A stretch of DNA of 51,774 nucleotides, taken from an uncultured Pseudomonadota bacterium (lineage in GTDB: Bacteria > Myxococcota_A > Polyangia > Nannocystales > Nannocystaceae). The stretch lies in NCBI GenBank assembly GCA_913061055.1, contig CAJXVA010000008.1, forward strand, positions 1 to 51,774, given 5' to 3'. Made by a program: the position numbers and the translations under genes. Of the stretch, positions 24,948 to 32,488 are shown piece by piece; the stretch's first letter is position 1, and every line of letters begins with the position of its first letter. A model generated the notes under the pieces. It made no database searches and was not told where the DNA came from. It saw only the letters and a program-made list of their open reading frames with translations.

Positions 24948-25541
24948 TCAGCTCTGGTTCAGATCCAGCCACTTTTGGATCGCGGCCGAGGGCTCGTAGG
25001 CTCGCATCTGCTGGAGGAGTGTCGGGGCATCCGAGGCATCGAGCAGGAGGGTCCGATTGTCTGCGCGCAGCAGCTGGTCCTGCACCGCACGAGTGAGCCA
25101 CGTCAGCAGCCCGTCGTAGTACCCATCGACGTTGAGCAGGCCGATCGGTTTCGCGTGAATGCCCAGCTGAGCCCAGGTCGTCACCTCGGCCAACTCCTCG
25201 AGCGTGCCAAAGCCGCCCGGGAGGGCGATGAACGCGTCGGCCAGCTCGAACATCTTGGTCTTGCGCTCGTGCATCGAGCTGACCTCGATGAGCTCGGTCA
25301 GGCCGCGATGCGCAATCTCGCGGGGGAAGAGCTGGGTCGGAATGACGCCGCGCACCGTGCCTCCGCGCGACATCACGGTGTCTGCGATGAGTCCCATGAG
25401 CCCGACCGTGCCGCCGCCGTACACGAGCTCGAGCCCTTCGTCGGCGAGCAACTCGGCCAGGGCCACAGCGGCATCGGTGACCTTGGGGTTGGTTCCCGGG
25501 GAGGACGCACAGTAGACGCAGACGCGGCGAAGCTCGGCCAT
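24948..25541 (-). CDS. LOG-family nucleotide phosphoribohydrolase
   Basis: A 197-residue protein with the hallmark ALPGGFGTLEEL motif and ELVYGGGTVGLMG nucleotide-binding segment of the Lonely Guy (TIGR00730) family, which removes ribose 5-phosphate from cytokinin nucleotides or purine nucleotides such as AMP. Start ATG at 25539-25541 (MAELRRVCVYCASSPG), where the family usually begins. Cytoplasmic. In bacteria the true substrate is often unknown. Probably transcribed with yjdM, 16 bp downstream. Confidence 0.93.
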   Translation of the reverse strand: MAELRRVCVYCASSPGTNPKVTDAAVALAELLADEGLELVYGGGTVGLMGLIADTVMSRGGTVRGVIPTQLFPREIAHRGLTELIEVSSMHERKTKMFELADAFIALPGGFGTLEELAEVTTWAQLGIHAKPIGLLNVDGYYDGLLTWLTRAVQDQLLRADNRTLLLDASDAPTLLQQMRAYEPSAAIQKWLDLNQS

Positions 25542-25652
25542 CGAGGCGGAAGCTAGCAGCATCCACGCCCGGGTTGTTGGCGGCCCGATACGGAACCGTC
25601 GAGGCTCGGCTTGCAAAGTCGTTTGAGGACCGTATGCAAGCTGCAGGACGCC

Positions 25653-26105
25653 GTGACTTCAGCACAACAGATGAATGCTCAAACGATCATGGTGGTCGAC
25701 GACGACCTCATGGTACGGCGCCTCCTCGAGCGGTTCCTGACCAATGGGGGCTACCGGGTTGTGGTGGCCGCGAGCGGGTTTGGGCTCAGTGGCAGAGTAC
25801 GGGAGAACCAGCCGGACCTGTTGCTGCTCGACGTCAACATGCCGGGGCTGCGCGGTGATGCCGCGTTGTCCGTCCTCCAGCAGCTTGGGCAACGCTTCAA
25901 CTCTCTGGACGTGCCGGTTGTGTTTCACAGCGGGATGGATGCCTCGGAGCTCGAGCACTTGGCGCGTCGACACGGCGCTGCCGGTTTCCTTCGCAAGCCG
26001 GCCGGGCGTGAGCAGCTGCTCCAGCTGGTGGACTCGGTGCTCGACCAAGCCTCCAGCAAGGTCGACTCCCACGAGCCGCGCTCCCATGCGGACGCTCGCG
26101 GGTAG
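25653..26105 (+). CDS. Single-domain response regulator (CheY-like)
   Basis: A receiver-domain protein of 150 residues. Acidic pocket VVDDD, phospho-acceptor Asp in LLLLDVNMPG, Ser in FHSGMD and the conserved Lys in FLRKP are all present, so it should be phosphorylatable. No output domain; after the receiver only about 25 polar residues remain. Start: GTG at 25653 preceded by AGGA four bases upstream, or ATG at 25671. No sensor kinase is adjacent, so the partner is elsewhere. Confidence 0.88.
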   Translation: MTSAQQMNAQTIMVVDDDLMVRRLLERFLTNGGYRVVVAASGFGLSGRVRENQPDLLLLDVNMPGLRGDAALSVLQQLGQRFNSLDVPVVFHSGMDASELEHLARRHGAAGFLRKPAGREQLLQLVDSVLDQASSKVDSHEPRSHADARG

Positions 26106-26119
26106 AGCCAGTCAGGCGG

Positions 26120-26860
26120 TCACTCAGACGTGGAGGTTGGCGGGTGCCTGGCCTGCCACCACTGCGTCCAGTGCTGGGCGAACTCGGACGCGGCCTGCTC
26201 CTGCATTCCGAAGGTTGTGATCAACAGCGAGCCACGCGCGGGACGTTTGGCATCGGCCGGCATGTCCGTGACCACCAGGAGTCCGCCGCCCCATCCGGGA
26301 ACGTGCAGGGCGAGCTGGAACCCGGTGCGGTAGGCAGGGCTCACCTCTTCGCTGTGGGTGGGGAACTCCACGCGGTGTGTGCTGCCGGGCTCGGCATCCC
26401 AATGGGCTTTGAGGCCCAGCGCCTCGGACAGCACCGGGGCGCCCGGTGGGGTGGGGTCCGAAAGGTAGACGGTCCGTCGTTGCTGGCCGTGGTGACGCTC
26501 GATCCACAGCCGCAGCTGGTGCGCGAAGGTGGTCCAACCCTCGCGGACGTCGCTGTAGACGTCGTCCCAGTTGTCGGGAGTCGCTCCAAACCGAACGACC
26601 CGCAGGACGGTCTCAGTGCCGCGTTCGATCAGCTCGAACCCATCGGCGATGCCTTCCCACTCGCCAAACTTCAGCGTGTGCGACTGCTCGTCCACGATGA
26701 CGGGGCTGCCAAAGATCATGGCGATCTCGTCGGCCAAGGTCTCCGACTCCCAACCGAACCACTCGTTGATCTGCTCGGGGTCGCGAACCGCCTTCCAGAC
26801 GGTATCGATGGGCGCGGAGATGGTGACTTCGACGAGGACGTTGGGCTTGGGGTCGGTCAT
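26120..26860 (-). CDS. SRPBCC/AHSA1-family protein
   Basis: A 246-residue protein. The first 120 residues follow the AHSA1 START-like fold (VLVEVTISAPIDTVWKAVRD, INEWFGWESE, IADGFELIERGTETVLRVV, GWTTFAHQLRLWIE). The second half is a further, weaker SRPBCC-like domain (LGLKAHWDAEPGSTHRVEFP, GFQLALHVPGWGGGLLVVTD). Such proteins bind hydrophobic ligands. It follows the ArsR-type gene after only 5 bp; this regulator-AHSA1 pairing is a widespread bacterial arrangement. Confidence 0.85.
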   Translation of the reverse strand: MTDPKPNVLVEVTISAPIDTVWKAVRDPEQINEWFGWESETLADEIAMIFGSPVIVDEQSHTLKFGEWEGIADGFELIERGTETVLRVVRFGATPDNWDDVYSDVREGWTTFAHQLRLWIERHHGQQRRTVYLSDPTPPGAPVLSEALGLKAHWDAEPGSTHRVEFPTHSEEVSPAYRTGFQLALHVPGWGGGLLVVTDMPADAKRPARGSLLITTFGMQEQAASEFAQHWTQWWQARHPPTSTSE

Positions 26861-26865
26861 GGCGA

Positions 26866-27468
26866 CTACTGCTTGTGTGCGGGCGGGGCTCCGGCGACGG
26901 CCGGGTGGGCACCGACCACGAGACGGTATCGGCGTCCGGGTCCATCGGACTTGTACTTACGGGCGAGGCCCGCGACGGCTTCGGTGACCTCGCCTGCGAA
27001 GTCCTCGAGTTGTCGGGGGGTGGAGAAGCCGATGTCGGCCTCGATGGTGAAGGTCAGCAAACGCTGGCCGGCCTCGTCGGCGCGCTGACGCATGCGGGAG
27101 ACGTCGCGCACGATCCCCGCGGCGACCGAGACGAGGTGTCCGGCAGCGAACTCGTCTTGAGCCACAGTTTCCGGGGCAGGTCCGAGGATCGAGGGGTCGA
27201 CGACGAACGCGTCGGCCCGTGCGATCAAGACCCGCTCGACGAAGCCGCGACGTCGGCGTTCCTCGACGAGCTCGATGAGTCCCGCCTGCTCGAGCGCGCG
27301 CAGGTGGTAGCCGATGCGCTGGCGCGAGAGATCGAGGGCGGCCGCGAGCGTGGTGGCGGACTCGGGTTTGCGCAGGGCGAGCAGGAGGCGTCGGCGAATC
27401 GGCGAGAGGGCCAACCGAGCGCGTTCGGCATCGTCGATCAGCGCGGTTTGAGTCTCGTCGTCGACCAT
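26866..27468 (-). CDS. ArsR-like winged-helix regulator
   Basis: A 200-residue regulator. The winged helix lies at about 15-80 (LSPIRRRLLLALRKPESATT, AAALDLSRQRIGYHLRALEQAGLI). The C-terminal 100 residues are an uncharacterised helical and beta domain, possibly ligand-binding. No metal-binding Cys motif of metal sensors is seen. Start ATG at 27466-27468. The candidate promoter/operator lies just upstream at 27478-27506. Operon with the AHSA1 gene; likely autoregulated. Confidence 0.85.
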   Translation of the reverse strand: MVDDETQTALIDDAERARLALSPIRRRLLLALRKPESATTLAAALDLSRQRIGYHLRALEQAGLIELVEERRRRGFVERVLIARADAFVVDPSILGPAPETVAQDEFAAGHLVSVAAGIVRDVSRMRQRADEAGQRLLTFTIEADIGFSTPRQLEDFAGEVTEAVAGLARKYKSDGPGRRYRLVVGAHPAVAGAPPAHKQ

Positions 27469-27477
27469 CGAGCCGTC

Positions 27478-27506
27478 GATTTACAATTGACAAATAAAAC
27501 TGTCAA
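27478..27506 (-). promoter_or_regulatory. Promoter with overlapping inverted repeat for the ArsR/AHSA1 operon
   Basis: Read on the minus strand: TTGACA (27506-27501), 17-base spacer, then TAAATC (27483-27478) as a weak -10. The -35 is also one arm of a perfect inverted repeat TTGACA-N8-TGTCAA (27487-27506), ideal for a dimeric repressor. The -10 ends only nine bases before the start codon, so the transcript would have little or no leader. The region is strikingly AT-rich for this contig. Confidence 0.6.
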
Positions 27507-27633
27507 ATAGAAAAATGGCCGGAGCGAGGCGTCAACATGCTCGGCCTCGACAACGGCAGCGACCACCAAGTGGTCGAAGGACAAGTCGGCGCTCGGTCGC
27601 GGTCCGGGCCGACGCCGCCCGCACCCGAGGCAC

Positions 27634-28512
27634 TCAGGTCAGGACTCGGGCTTCGCGTGCCCAATCACGGGGCGATGTCCCGAACTTGCGACGAAACTCG
27701 CGACTGAACTGCGAAGAGTTCGTGTAGCCCACCGCCGTCGCCGCAACACCGACGCTCTCGCCTCGCGCGATGAGCATCGAGGCCTCATTCAGACGCAACG
27801 CCTTGATGTACTGCAGGGGCGACAACAACGTGGCCGCCTTGAACTGGCGGTCGAACACGGCGCGGCTCATGCCTGCACGCCGCGCGAGCGCGTCGATCGA
27901 GAACTCTTCGCTGACGTGCGCGTGGACGTGCGCCAGCGTCGTCGCAAGCGCTGGAGCCCCGCCGAAGTCACTTCGCAGACGGTCTCCGGCTTCACCGCGG
28001 AGCACGGCGAAGAGCATCTCGCGAAGCCGTCCCTCGCCAAGAACCTGTGCAGCGGGTGGGTCGTCGAGAAGCTCGAGAAGGTTGGCGAGCGCGACGTCAA
28101 AGCCGTCGTCACGGACCGCGGTGTCGAAACCCGCTGTAGGACCGTCGCCGGCGGGCAAGGTGCCGTAGGCGACCTGGGTCTCCAGGACCAGCCGCGACAT
28201 CGTGTTGGTGTCGAGCTGGATGAGGACCCCGAGCAACGGCGATTCGGGGCTCGCTCGTCGGACGTCGGCGAGCGTGGGTGTTGGCAACGTTGCGCAGACG
28301 TAGTGGTCCTCGTTCAAGACGCGGATCGAATCCTCGATGTGGATGACCTTCTCCCCTGCAACGATTGCGCAGACGCTGGGCGCGTAGATCCCAGGTATGC
28401 GCTCGAACGGCGCAACGACGCGGAAGAGCTCGACGCCTGGCAGCGGCGTCTTGATGCTTCCTGCCGCCGGCGTGTGCCGATCGACGCTCGAACGAATCCG
28501 GTCTCTGGTCAT
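27634..28512 (-). CDS. AraC-family transcriptional regulator
   Basis: A 292-residue activator. The start ATG (28510-28512) is preceded by GGAGG six bases upstream, which decides it over an upstream in-frame codon. N-terminal AraC_N-like sensor region (IYAPSVCAIVAGEKVIHIED, NEDHYVCATLPTPTLADV), then the double helix-turn-helix from about 195 (FSIDALARRAGMSRAVFDRQ; VAATAVGYTNSSQFSREFRR; KFGTSPRDWARE). Resembles YqhC-type regulators that control nearby oxidoreductases; here it is divergent from an SDR gene (28725), its likely target. 28513-28724 carries no gene. Confidence 0.92.
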   Translation of the reverse strand: MTRDRIRSSVDRHTPAAGSIKTPLPGVELFRVVAPFERIPGIYAPSVCAIVAGEKVIHIEDSIRVLNEDHYVCATLPTPTLADVRRASPESPLLGVLIQLDTNTMSRLVLETQVAYGTLPAGDGPTAGFDTAVRDDGFDVALANLLELLDDPPAAQVLGEGRLREMLFAVLRGEAGDRLRSDFGGAPALATTLAHVHAHVSEEFSIDALARRAGMSRAVFDRQFKAATLLSPLQYIKALRLNEASMLIARGESVGVAATAVGYTNSSQFSREFRRKFGTSPRDWAREARVLT

Positions 28513-28724
28513 GCATGCCTCCAGTGCTGACGGCGCGGCCGTCGATCCAAGCCCTGGTAGACTAGCAGGGCTTGGCTGGTTCAAGACTCAAGTGAGGGGA
28601 TTGTGCAAGTTTACGAGGTGAAGCTGCCTGGAGTGCCTCGGTTCTGGCGGTAATGCTGTGAGGGCAGGGCGGTTCGAGGCGGCAAGCGCAACGGACCCAC
28701 ACCGGGCCACAGGAGTTCCAGATC

Positions 28725-29681
28725 ATGAGCGCAAAGACCAACCCGTTTGGCCCGAAAGGATGGACGCCACAGCGACTCGGCGACCTCGCGGGCAAGACCT
28801 ACCTCATCACCGGGGCAAACTCCGGGACCGGGTTTCAAGCAGCCCGGACCCTGCTCGCGAAGAACGCCAAGGTGGTGATGCTCAATCGTTCGGTGGAGAA
28901 GTCCGAAGCGGCCATCGGCGAGCTGAAGCAGGAGTTTGGTTCAGACGCCGAGGTGAGCTTCATCCGCTTGGACCTCGCATCGCTGGCGGTCGTACGCGAA
29001 GCCGCGGCGCAGGTGCTGCAGACCGTGCCACGGATCGACGCCCTCATCTGCAACGGAGCGATCGCGCAGGTGCCGACCCTGCAACTCACCGTGGATGGCT
29101 TCGAGAGCATGCTCGGGACCAATCACTACGGTCACTTCTTGCTCTGCGGGCTGCTCTTCGGGCGCATCGAAGAGTCCAAGGGCCGCATCGTCGTGGTGAG
29201 TAGCCTCGGCTACAACATGGGCATCAAGACCATCCAGTTCGACGACATGAACTGGGAGAAGAACTACCACCAGAACAAGACCTACTCCCAGAGCAAGCTG
29301 GCGCAGATGATGTTTGCGTATGAGCTGCAGGACCGGTTGGCGGCCGCCGGACACGCCGACGTCAAGGTCTACGTGTGCCACCCCGGCTCGTCGAAGACAT
29401 CGCTGATCACGAGCAGTGGAAACCTGGCGACGCGCATCATGTTCGGGCTCATGTCGCTGTCACCGATGGTGCAGTCCGCGGAGAAGGGGTCCTGGCCCCA
29501 GGTCATGTGCGCGACCGAAGAGGGCCTCGAGCCCAGAGCGCTGTATGGGCCGACCGGGCTCGCGGAGTTTGTCGGTCCTGTCGGAAAGGGCACCCTGCAT
29601 CCCCACGCTCATGACAAGGTGGTCATGGAGCGACTTTGGGCGGTTTCCGAGAAGGCAACCGGCATCCACTGGGAACTCTGA
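28725..29681 (+). CDS. Short-chain dehydrogenase, retinol dehydrogenase-like
   Basis: A 318-residue SDR with the cofactor motif TGANSGTG and the catalytic YSQSK (Tyr and Lys both present); NGA replaces NNA in the strand-4 motif. The VVSSLGYNMGIKTIQFDDMN segment is typical of retinol dehydrogenase/protochlorophyllide-reductase-like members, which reduce hydrophobic aldehydes or ketones with NAD(P)H. AGGAG nine bases upstream supports the start. The following gene begins 17 bp after its stop. Confidence 0.9.
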   Translation: MSAKTNPFGPKGWTPQRLGDLAGKTYLITGANSGTGFQAARTLLAKNAKVVMLNRSVEKSEAAIGELKQEFGSDAEVSFIRLDLASLAVVREAAAQVLQTVPRIDALICNGAIAQVPTLQLTVDGFESMLGTNHYGHFLLCGLLFGRIEESKGRIVVVSSLGYNMGIKTIQFDDMNWEKNYHQNKTYSQSKLAQMMFAYELQDRLAAAGHADVKVYVCHPGSSKTSLITSSGNLATRIMFGLMSLSPMVQSAEKGSWPQVMCATEEGLEPRALYGPTGLAEFVGPVGKGTLHPHAHDKVVMERLWAVSEKATGIHWEL

Positions 29682-29698
29682 GGGGCAGGAGCAATCGG

Positions 29699-30076
29699 AT
29701 GTCTGGACTTCGCATTTTTGGGATCGTGGTGGCGATCCTCGGCGTTCTCGCCTCGGTGTTTCCCGGTTGGTTCGAACCGCTCACGGGCGGCCCGGAGCCG
29801 GCGGCCGGTATCCACGAAGCCATCGAGCGGCGCGTTCGCGGCGGCATGGTGCTCGGGCTGGGCTTGATGTTCATCGGCATCCCCGCGCTTCGCCCCTGGG
29901 CCACGAGCATCCCTTTGGTCATCTTCTACTTCATGACCGGCGCACTGGCTGCGCGCATCCTCGGGCTTCTCGTCGACGGAATGGTGCCCAAGCAGTGGCT
30001 TCTGGTCGCGGTGGAGGCCGGCGTGATGACCCTGGTTGCCCTGTGGCTGTGGCGCAGCGGCGGGTCGGCACCCTGA
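29699..30076 (+). CDS. Small four-helix membrane protein, unknown
   Basis: A 125-residue integral membrane protein, start ATG at 29699 with AGGAG eight bases upstream. Four hydrophobic helices (about 4-22, 46-66, 68-92, 98-118). Pattern GIHEAIERRVRGGMVLGLGL resembles DUF4345-type small membrane proteins, but the link is weak. Co-transcribed with the SDR upstream. Confidence 0.7.
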   Translation: MSGLRIFGIVVAILGVLASVFPGWFEPLTGGPEPAAGIHEAIERRVRGGMVLGLGLMFIGIPALRPWATSIPLVIFYFMTGALAARILGLLVDGMVPKQWLLVAVEAGVMTLVALWLWRSGGSAP

Positions 30077-30132
30077 GAGTCACTACGACCGGTTGCTCAG
30101 GTGATCGACTGCACGTCGTGACCAGCCGAACC

Positions 30133-30162
30133 AAAAGAAAAGACCCACTCGAAAGTGGGTCT
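30133..30162 (-). terminator. Terminator of tRNA-Asn
   Basis: On the minus strand: 9-bp stem AGACCCACT/AGTGGGTCT with a TTCG tetraloop (30141-30162), followed by a T-rich run (A run on the plus strand at 30133-30140). Confidence 0.9.
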
Positions 30163-30168
30163 TGAAAG

Positions 30169-30242
30169 CTCCTCAGCACGGACTCGAACCGCGGACCTAG
30201 GGATTAACAGTCCCCCGCTCTAACCAACTGAGCTACTGAGGA
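30169..30242 (-). tRNA. tRNA-Asn (GUU)
   Basis: A complete 74-nt cloverleaf. Acceptor TCCTCAG (from 30242) pairs with CTGAGGA at 30176-30170; D arm with GCTCAGTTGG; anticodon loop CTGTTAA with anticodon GTT at 30206-30208; T arm GGTTCGAGTCC. CCA is not encoded (G discriminator at 30169). Followed by its own terminator. Confidence 0.97.
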
Positions 30243-30444
30243 ATAGGGCGCGCTTCATACCGCTGAGATGCCCGCGCCGTCAAGCACCCGAAACAAGTCG
30301 CTCGCAAAGGGCCCCACACGAGCTCTGAGGGGCTCTCCCAAGCACCCCGGGCTTGCGTCGGCCCCGCTTGCGCAGAGTGCGAAAATGGCCTTCATCCGGG
30401 AAATCCCCGGTTGGAGCGGCCGCGGGTCTGCGTGATCCTTGGGC

Positions 30445-31005
30445 GTGAGTGATGAGCAGAGCCAGCGGGTGCCGAAGGCGGTTCCCGACCCGGTGAGCCC
30501 ATCACCCTCCACGGTGCTCCGCCTCGATGACGACGAGCGGATCTGCTCGGAGGGCGCGGACCACCGGGTGGTCCAGTGGCGCAACGTGATGTTCACGCAC
30601 TGGTTCGCCCCCGTCTCGGTCGCCGGCCTGGCCGCGTGCGAGACGGCGAGCTTCGATCTGGCGTCTCGCTACCCGAAGGGCGTCGTCGTGTTCAACGTGA
30701 TCGAGTTTGGGCTGCAGATCCCAGATACGGCCGCGCGCAAGAAGGCCTCCGCCGTTCTGGCGAGTACCGCGGCGCATGTCCTGGTGACGACGACGGTGGT
30801 GCCCGGCGAAGGGTTCTGGGCGTCGGCCGCTCGGGCAGCGGTCGCGACGATCACCTTGCTGTCGCGGGCAGGGCATCCGCATCGGGTCTTCGCCACCACC
30901 GACGAGGCCGCCGGGTTCGTGCTCCCGTTTGTCGCGCCCGAGCACACGCCGCTGGGTCATCTCCAGAGCGCCTTGGGCCGACTCTCGCATCGGCACCAAG
31001 CCTGA
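30445..31005 (+). CDS. STAS/SpoIIAA-like myxobacterial protein, unknown
   Basis: About 186 residues (GTG at 30445; a TTG at 30439 is possible). The pattern of alternating strands and helices, RYPKGVVVFNVIEFGLQIPD, AHVLVTTTVVPGEGFW, AARAAVATITLLSRAGHPHR and a final VFATTDEAAGFVLPFV, resembles a single alpha/beta domain seen repeatedly in myxobacteria, similar to STAS-type folds but without a recognised phospho-Ser. Function unknown. Ends 9 bp before the convergent AGMO-like gene. Confidence 0.6.
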   Translation: MSDEQSQRVPKAVPDPVSPSPSTVLRLDDDERICSEGADHRVVQWRNVMFTHWFAPVSVAGLAACETASFDLASRYPKGVVVFNVIEFGLQIPDTAARKKASAVLASTAAHVLVTTTVVPGEGFWASAARAAVATITLLSRAGHPHRVFATTDEAAGFVLPFVAPEHTPLGHLQSALGRLSHRHQA

Positions 31006-31014
31006 GGCCGCCGC

Positions 31015-32253
31015 TCAGGCTTTGGGGCGGGCGCGATCGGGGCGCAAGATGAGGAGCGCCGCAATGCAGGTGACGCCAAGCACCCCGCCAGCGCCGAGCG
31101 CCTGGGCGGTGCTCCAGCCGGCCGCGCTCGAGAGCAGCCACGAGGAGACCGTGACGGCCCCGAGCAGTCGTGCCCGCTCCAGCGGCCACGCCCAGCCGCG
31201 ACCCTCGGCGAGTCCCAGAATCGCAGCAAACGTCGCGATCAGGACGGCCCCCGCACCGGCGAGCTGCAGGGGGGTGAGGCTGTGCTCGAAGAACACGACA
31301 ACTCCCATCGCGCCGCCGGCCAAACCGAAGTGCGCGAGCAGGTAGGCCCGTAGCTTGGGCACGACCTGGGGCCGGTACTTCTCGTAGGCCGTGCGGTCGA
31401 CCTTGGGTTCGGGCTCGGTAACGCCGCGGGGCAACCAGGCCGGGTGCGCGACCCAAGCCCACAGTCGCTCCCGCGTCGTCGAGGCGAGCCGGCCCAGGGT
31501 GATGATGCGGCTGATGTGGACGAAGTTGGCCCACAGCGGACTGTAGCTTCGCAGCGGAACGGTCGTGCCGTAGACGGGGGTCTCGACCTCGGGTTCGAAG
31601 GTCCCGAACAACCGGTCCCAGACGATCAGCACCGCGCCGTAGTTCTTGTCGAGGTACTGCTCGTTGACCCCGTGGTGCACACGATGGTGACTCGGCGTGT
31701 TGAGCAGCCACTCGACCCAGCCCGGCCCCTTGTCGACAACCTGGGTGTGGATCCAGAACTGATAGAAGCGGTTGATGCCGTAGGCCGCCAAGTAGACCAC
31801 TGGCGAGACGCCAAGCAGGGCGAGCGGGGCGTAGAACACGAACCAGGTGACAGGCTCGAACAGCGGCTGACGGAGGGCGACGGCGAGGTTGTAGTCCTCG
31901 CTCTGGTGGTGGACCCCATGGACGGCCCACAGCACGTTGACCACGTGGCTGACCCGGTGCCACCAGTAGAACAGGAAGTCCACGCCCACGATGCCCAGCA
32001 CCCAGGGCCACGGACCGCTCTCGTCCCAGGTCACCAGGCGGGCGTGTTCGAACAACCAGACGTAGGCGGCGACGAAGCCGAGCTTGAGCACCAACTCGCC
32101 CGCCTGAAAGACGGTGCCGCACGCCAGATCGCTCAGCGCGGTGCCGAACGCGTAGAGGTCTTGGCGCCGTTTGCGGGCGATCCATGCCTCGAGGAGGGTG
32201 GCGCCCAAGAAGATCGGGACCGCCAGCGCCGCCCAGTTGTACTCGCCGTCCAT
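31015..32253 (-). CDS. Sterol desaturase-superfamily protein, alkylglycerol-monooxygenase-like
   Basis: A 412-residue membrane di-iron enzyme. The eight-His set of the fatty acid hydroxylase superfamily is present: HRVSH (99-103), HGVHH (112-116), then SHHRVHH (188-194). The wording around the second box (VHHQSEDYNLAVALRQ) closely resembles animal alkylglycerol monooxygenase (TMEM195), which cleaves ether lipids; plain C-5 sterol desaturase members differ there. The C-terminal 150 residues add four extra hydrophobic helices. Start ATG at 32251-32253. If AGMO-like, a pterin cofactor and an ether-lipid substrate are expected, and ether lipids do occur in myxobacteria. Confidence 0.85.
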   Translation of the reverse strand: MDGEYNWAALAVPIFLGATLLEAWIARKRRQDLYAFGTALSDLACGTVFQAGELVLKLGFVAAYVWLFEHARLVTWDESGPWPWVLGIVGVDFLFYWWHRVSHVVNVLWAVHGVHHQSEDYNLAVALRQPLFEPVTWFVFYAPLALLGVSPVVYLAAYGINRFYQFWIHTQVVDKGPGWVEWLLNTPSHHRVHHGVNEQYLDKNYGAVLIVWDRLFGTFEPEVETPVYGTTVPLRSYSPLWANFVHISRIITLGRLASTTRERLWAWVAHPAWLPRGVTEPEPKVDRTAYEKYRPQVVPKLRAYLLAHFGLAGGAMGVVVFFEHSLTPLQLAGAGAVLIATFAAILGLAEGRGWAWPLERARLLGAVTVSSWLLSSAAGWSTAQALGAGGVLGVTCIAALLILRPDRARPKA

Positions 32254-32488
32254 CGATCGCCTGGGTTCAGTGTGCCGTGTGGTGCGGGTTGTCGCCACCA
32301 CCGGGCCTCACGCGATCGATCTGCCCGGGGGCCGTCCGCCGAAGAGGCCGGTTTGGGGCCAGCCGGCACGGATCGGTCCACCGGGCCCGGTATCGGCCGT
32401 CTTCGGGCACAGCTGTGGTGTTGCGCCGACCCATGCCCGAACGCAGAGACCTCCTGCGGGACCAAGGCTGGCCCCGTGAAAGCACACC

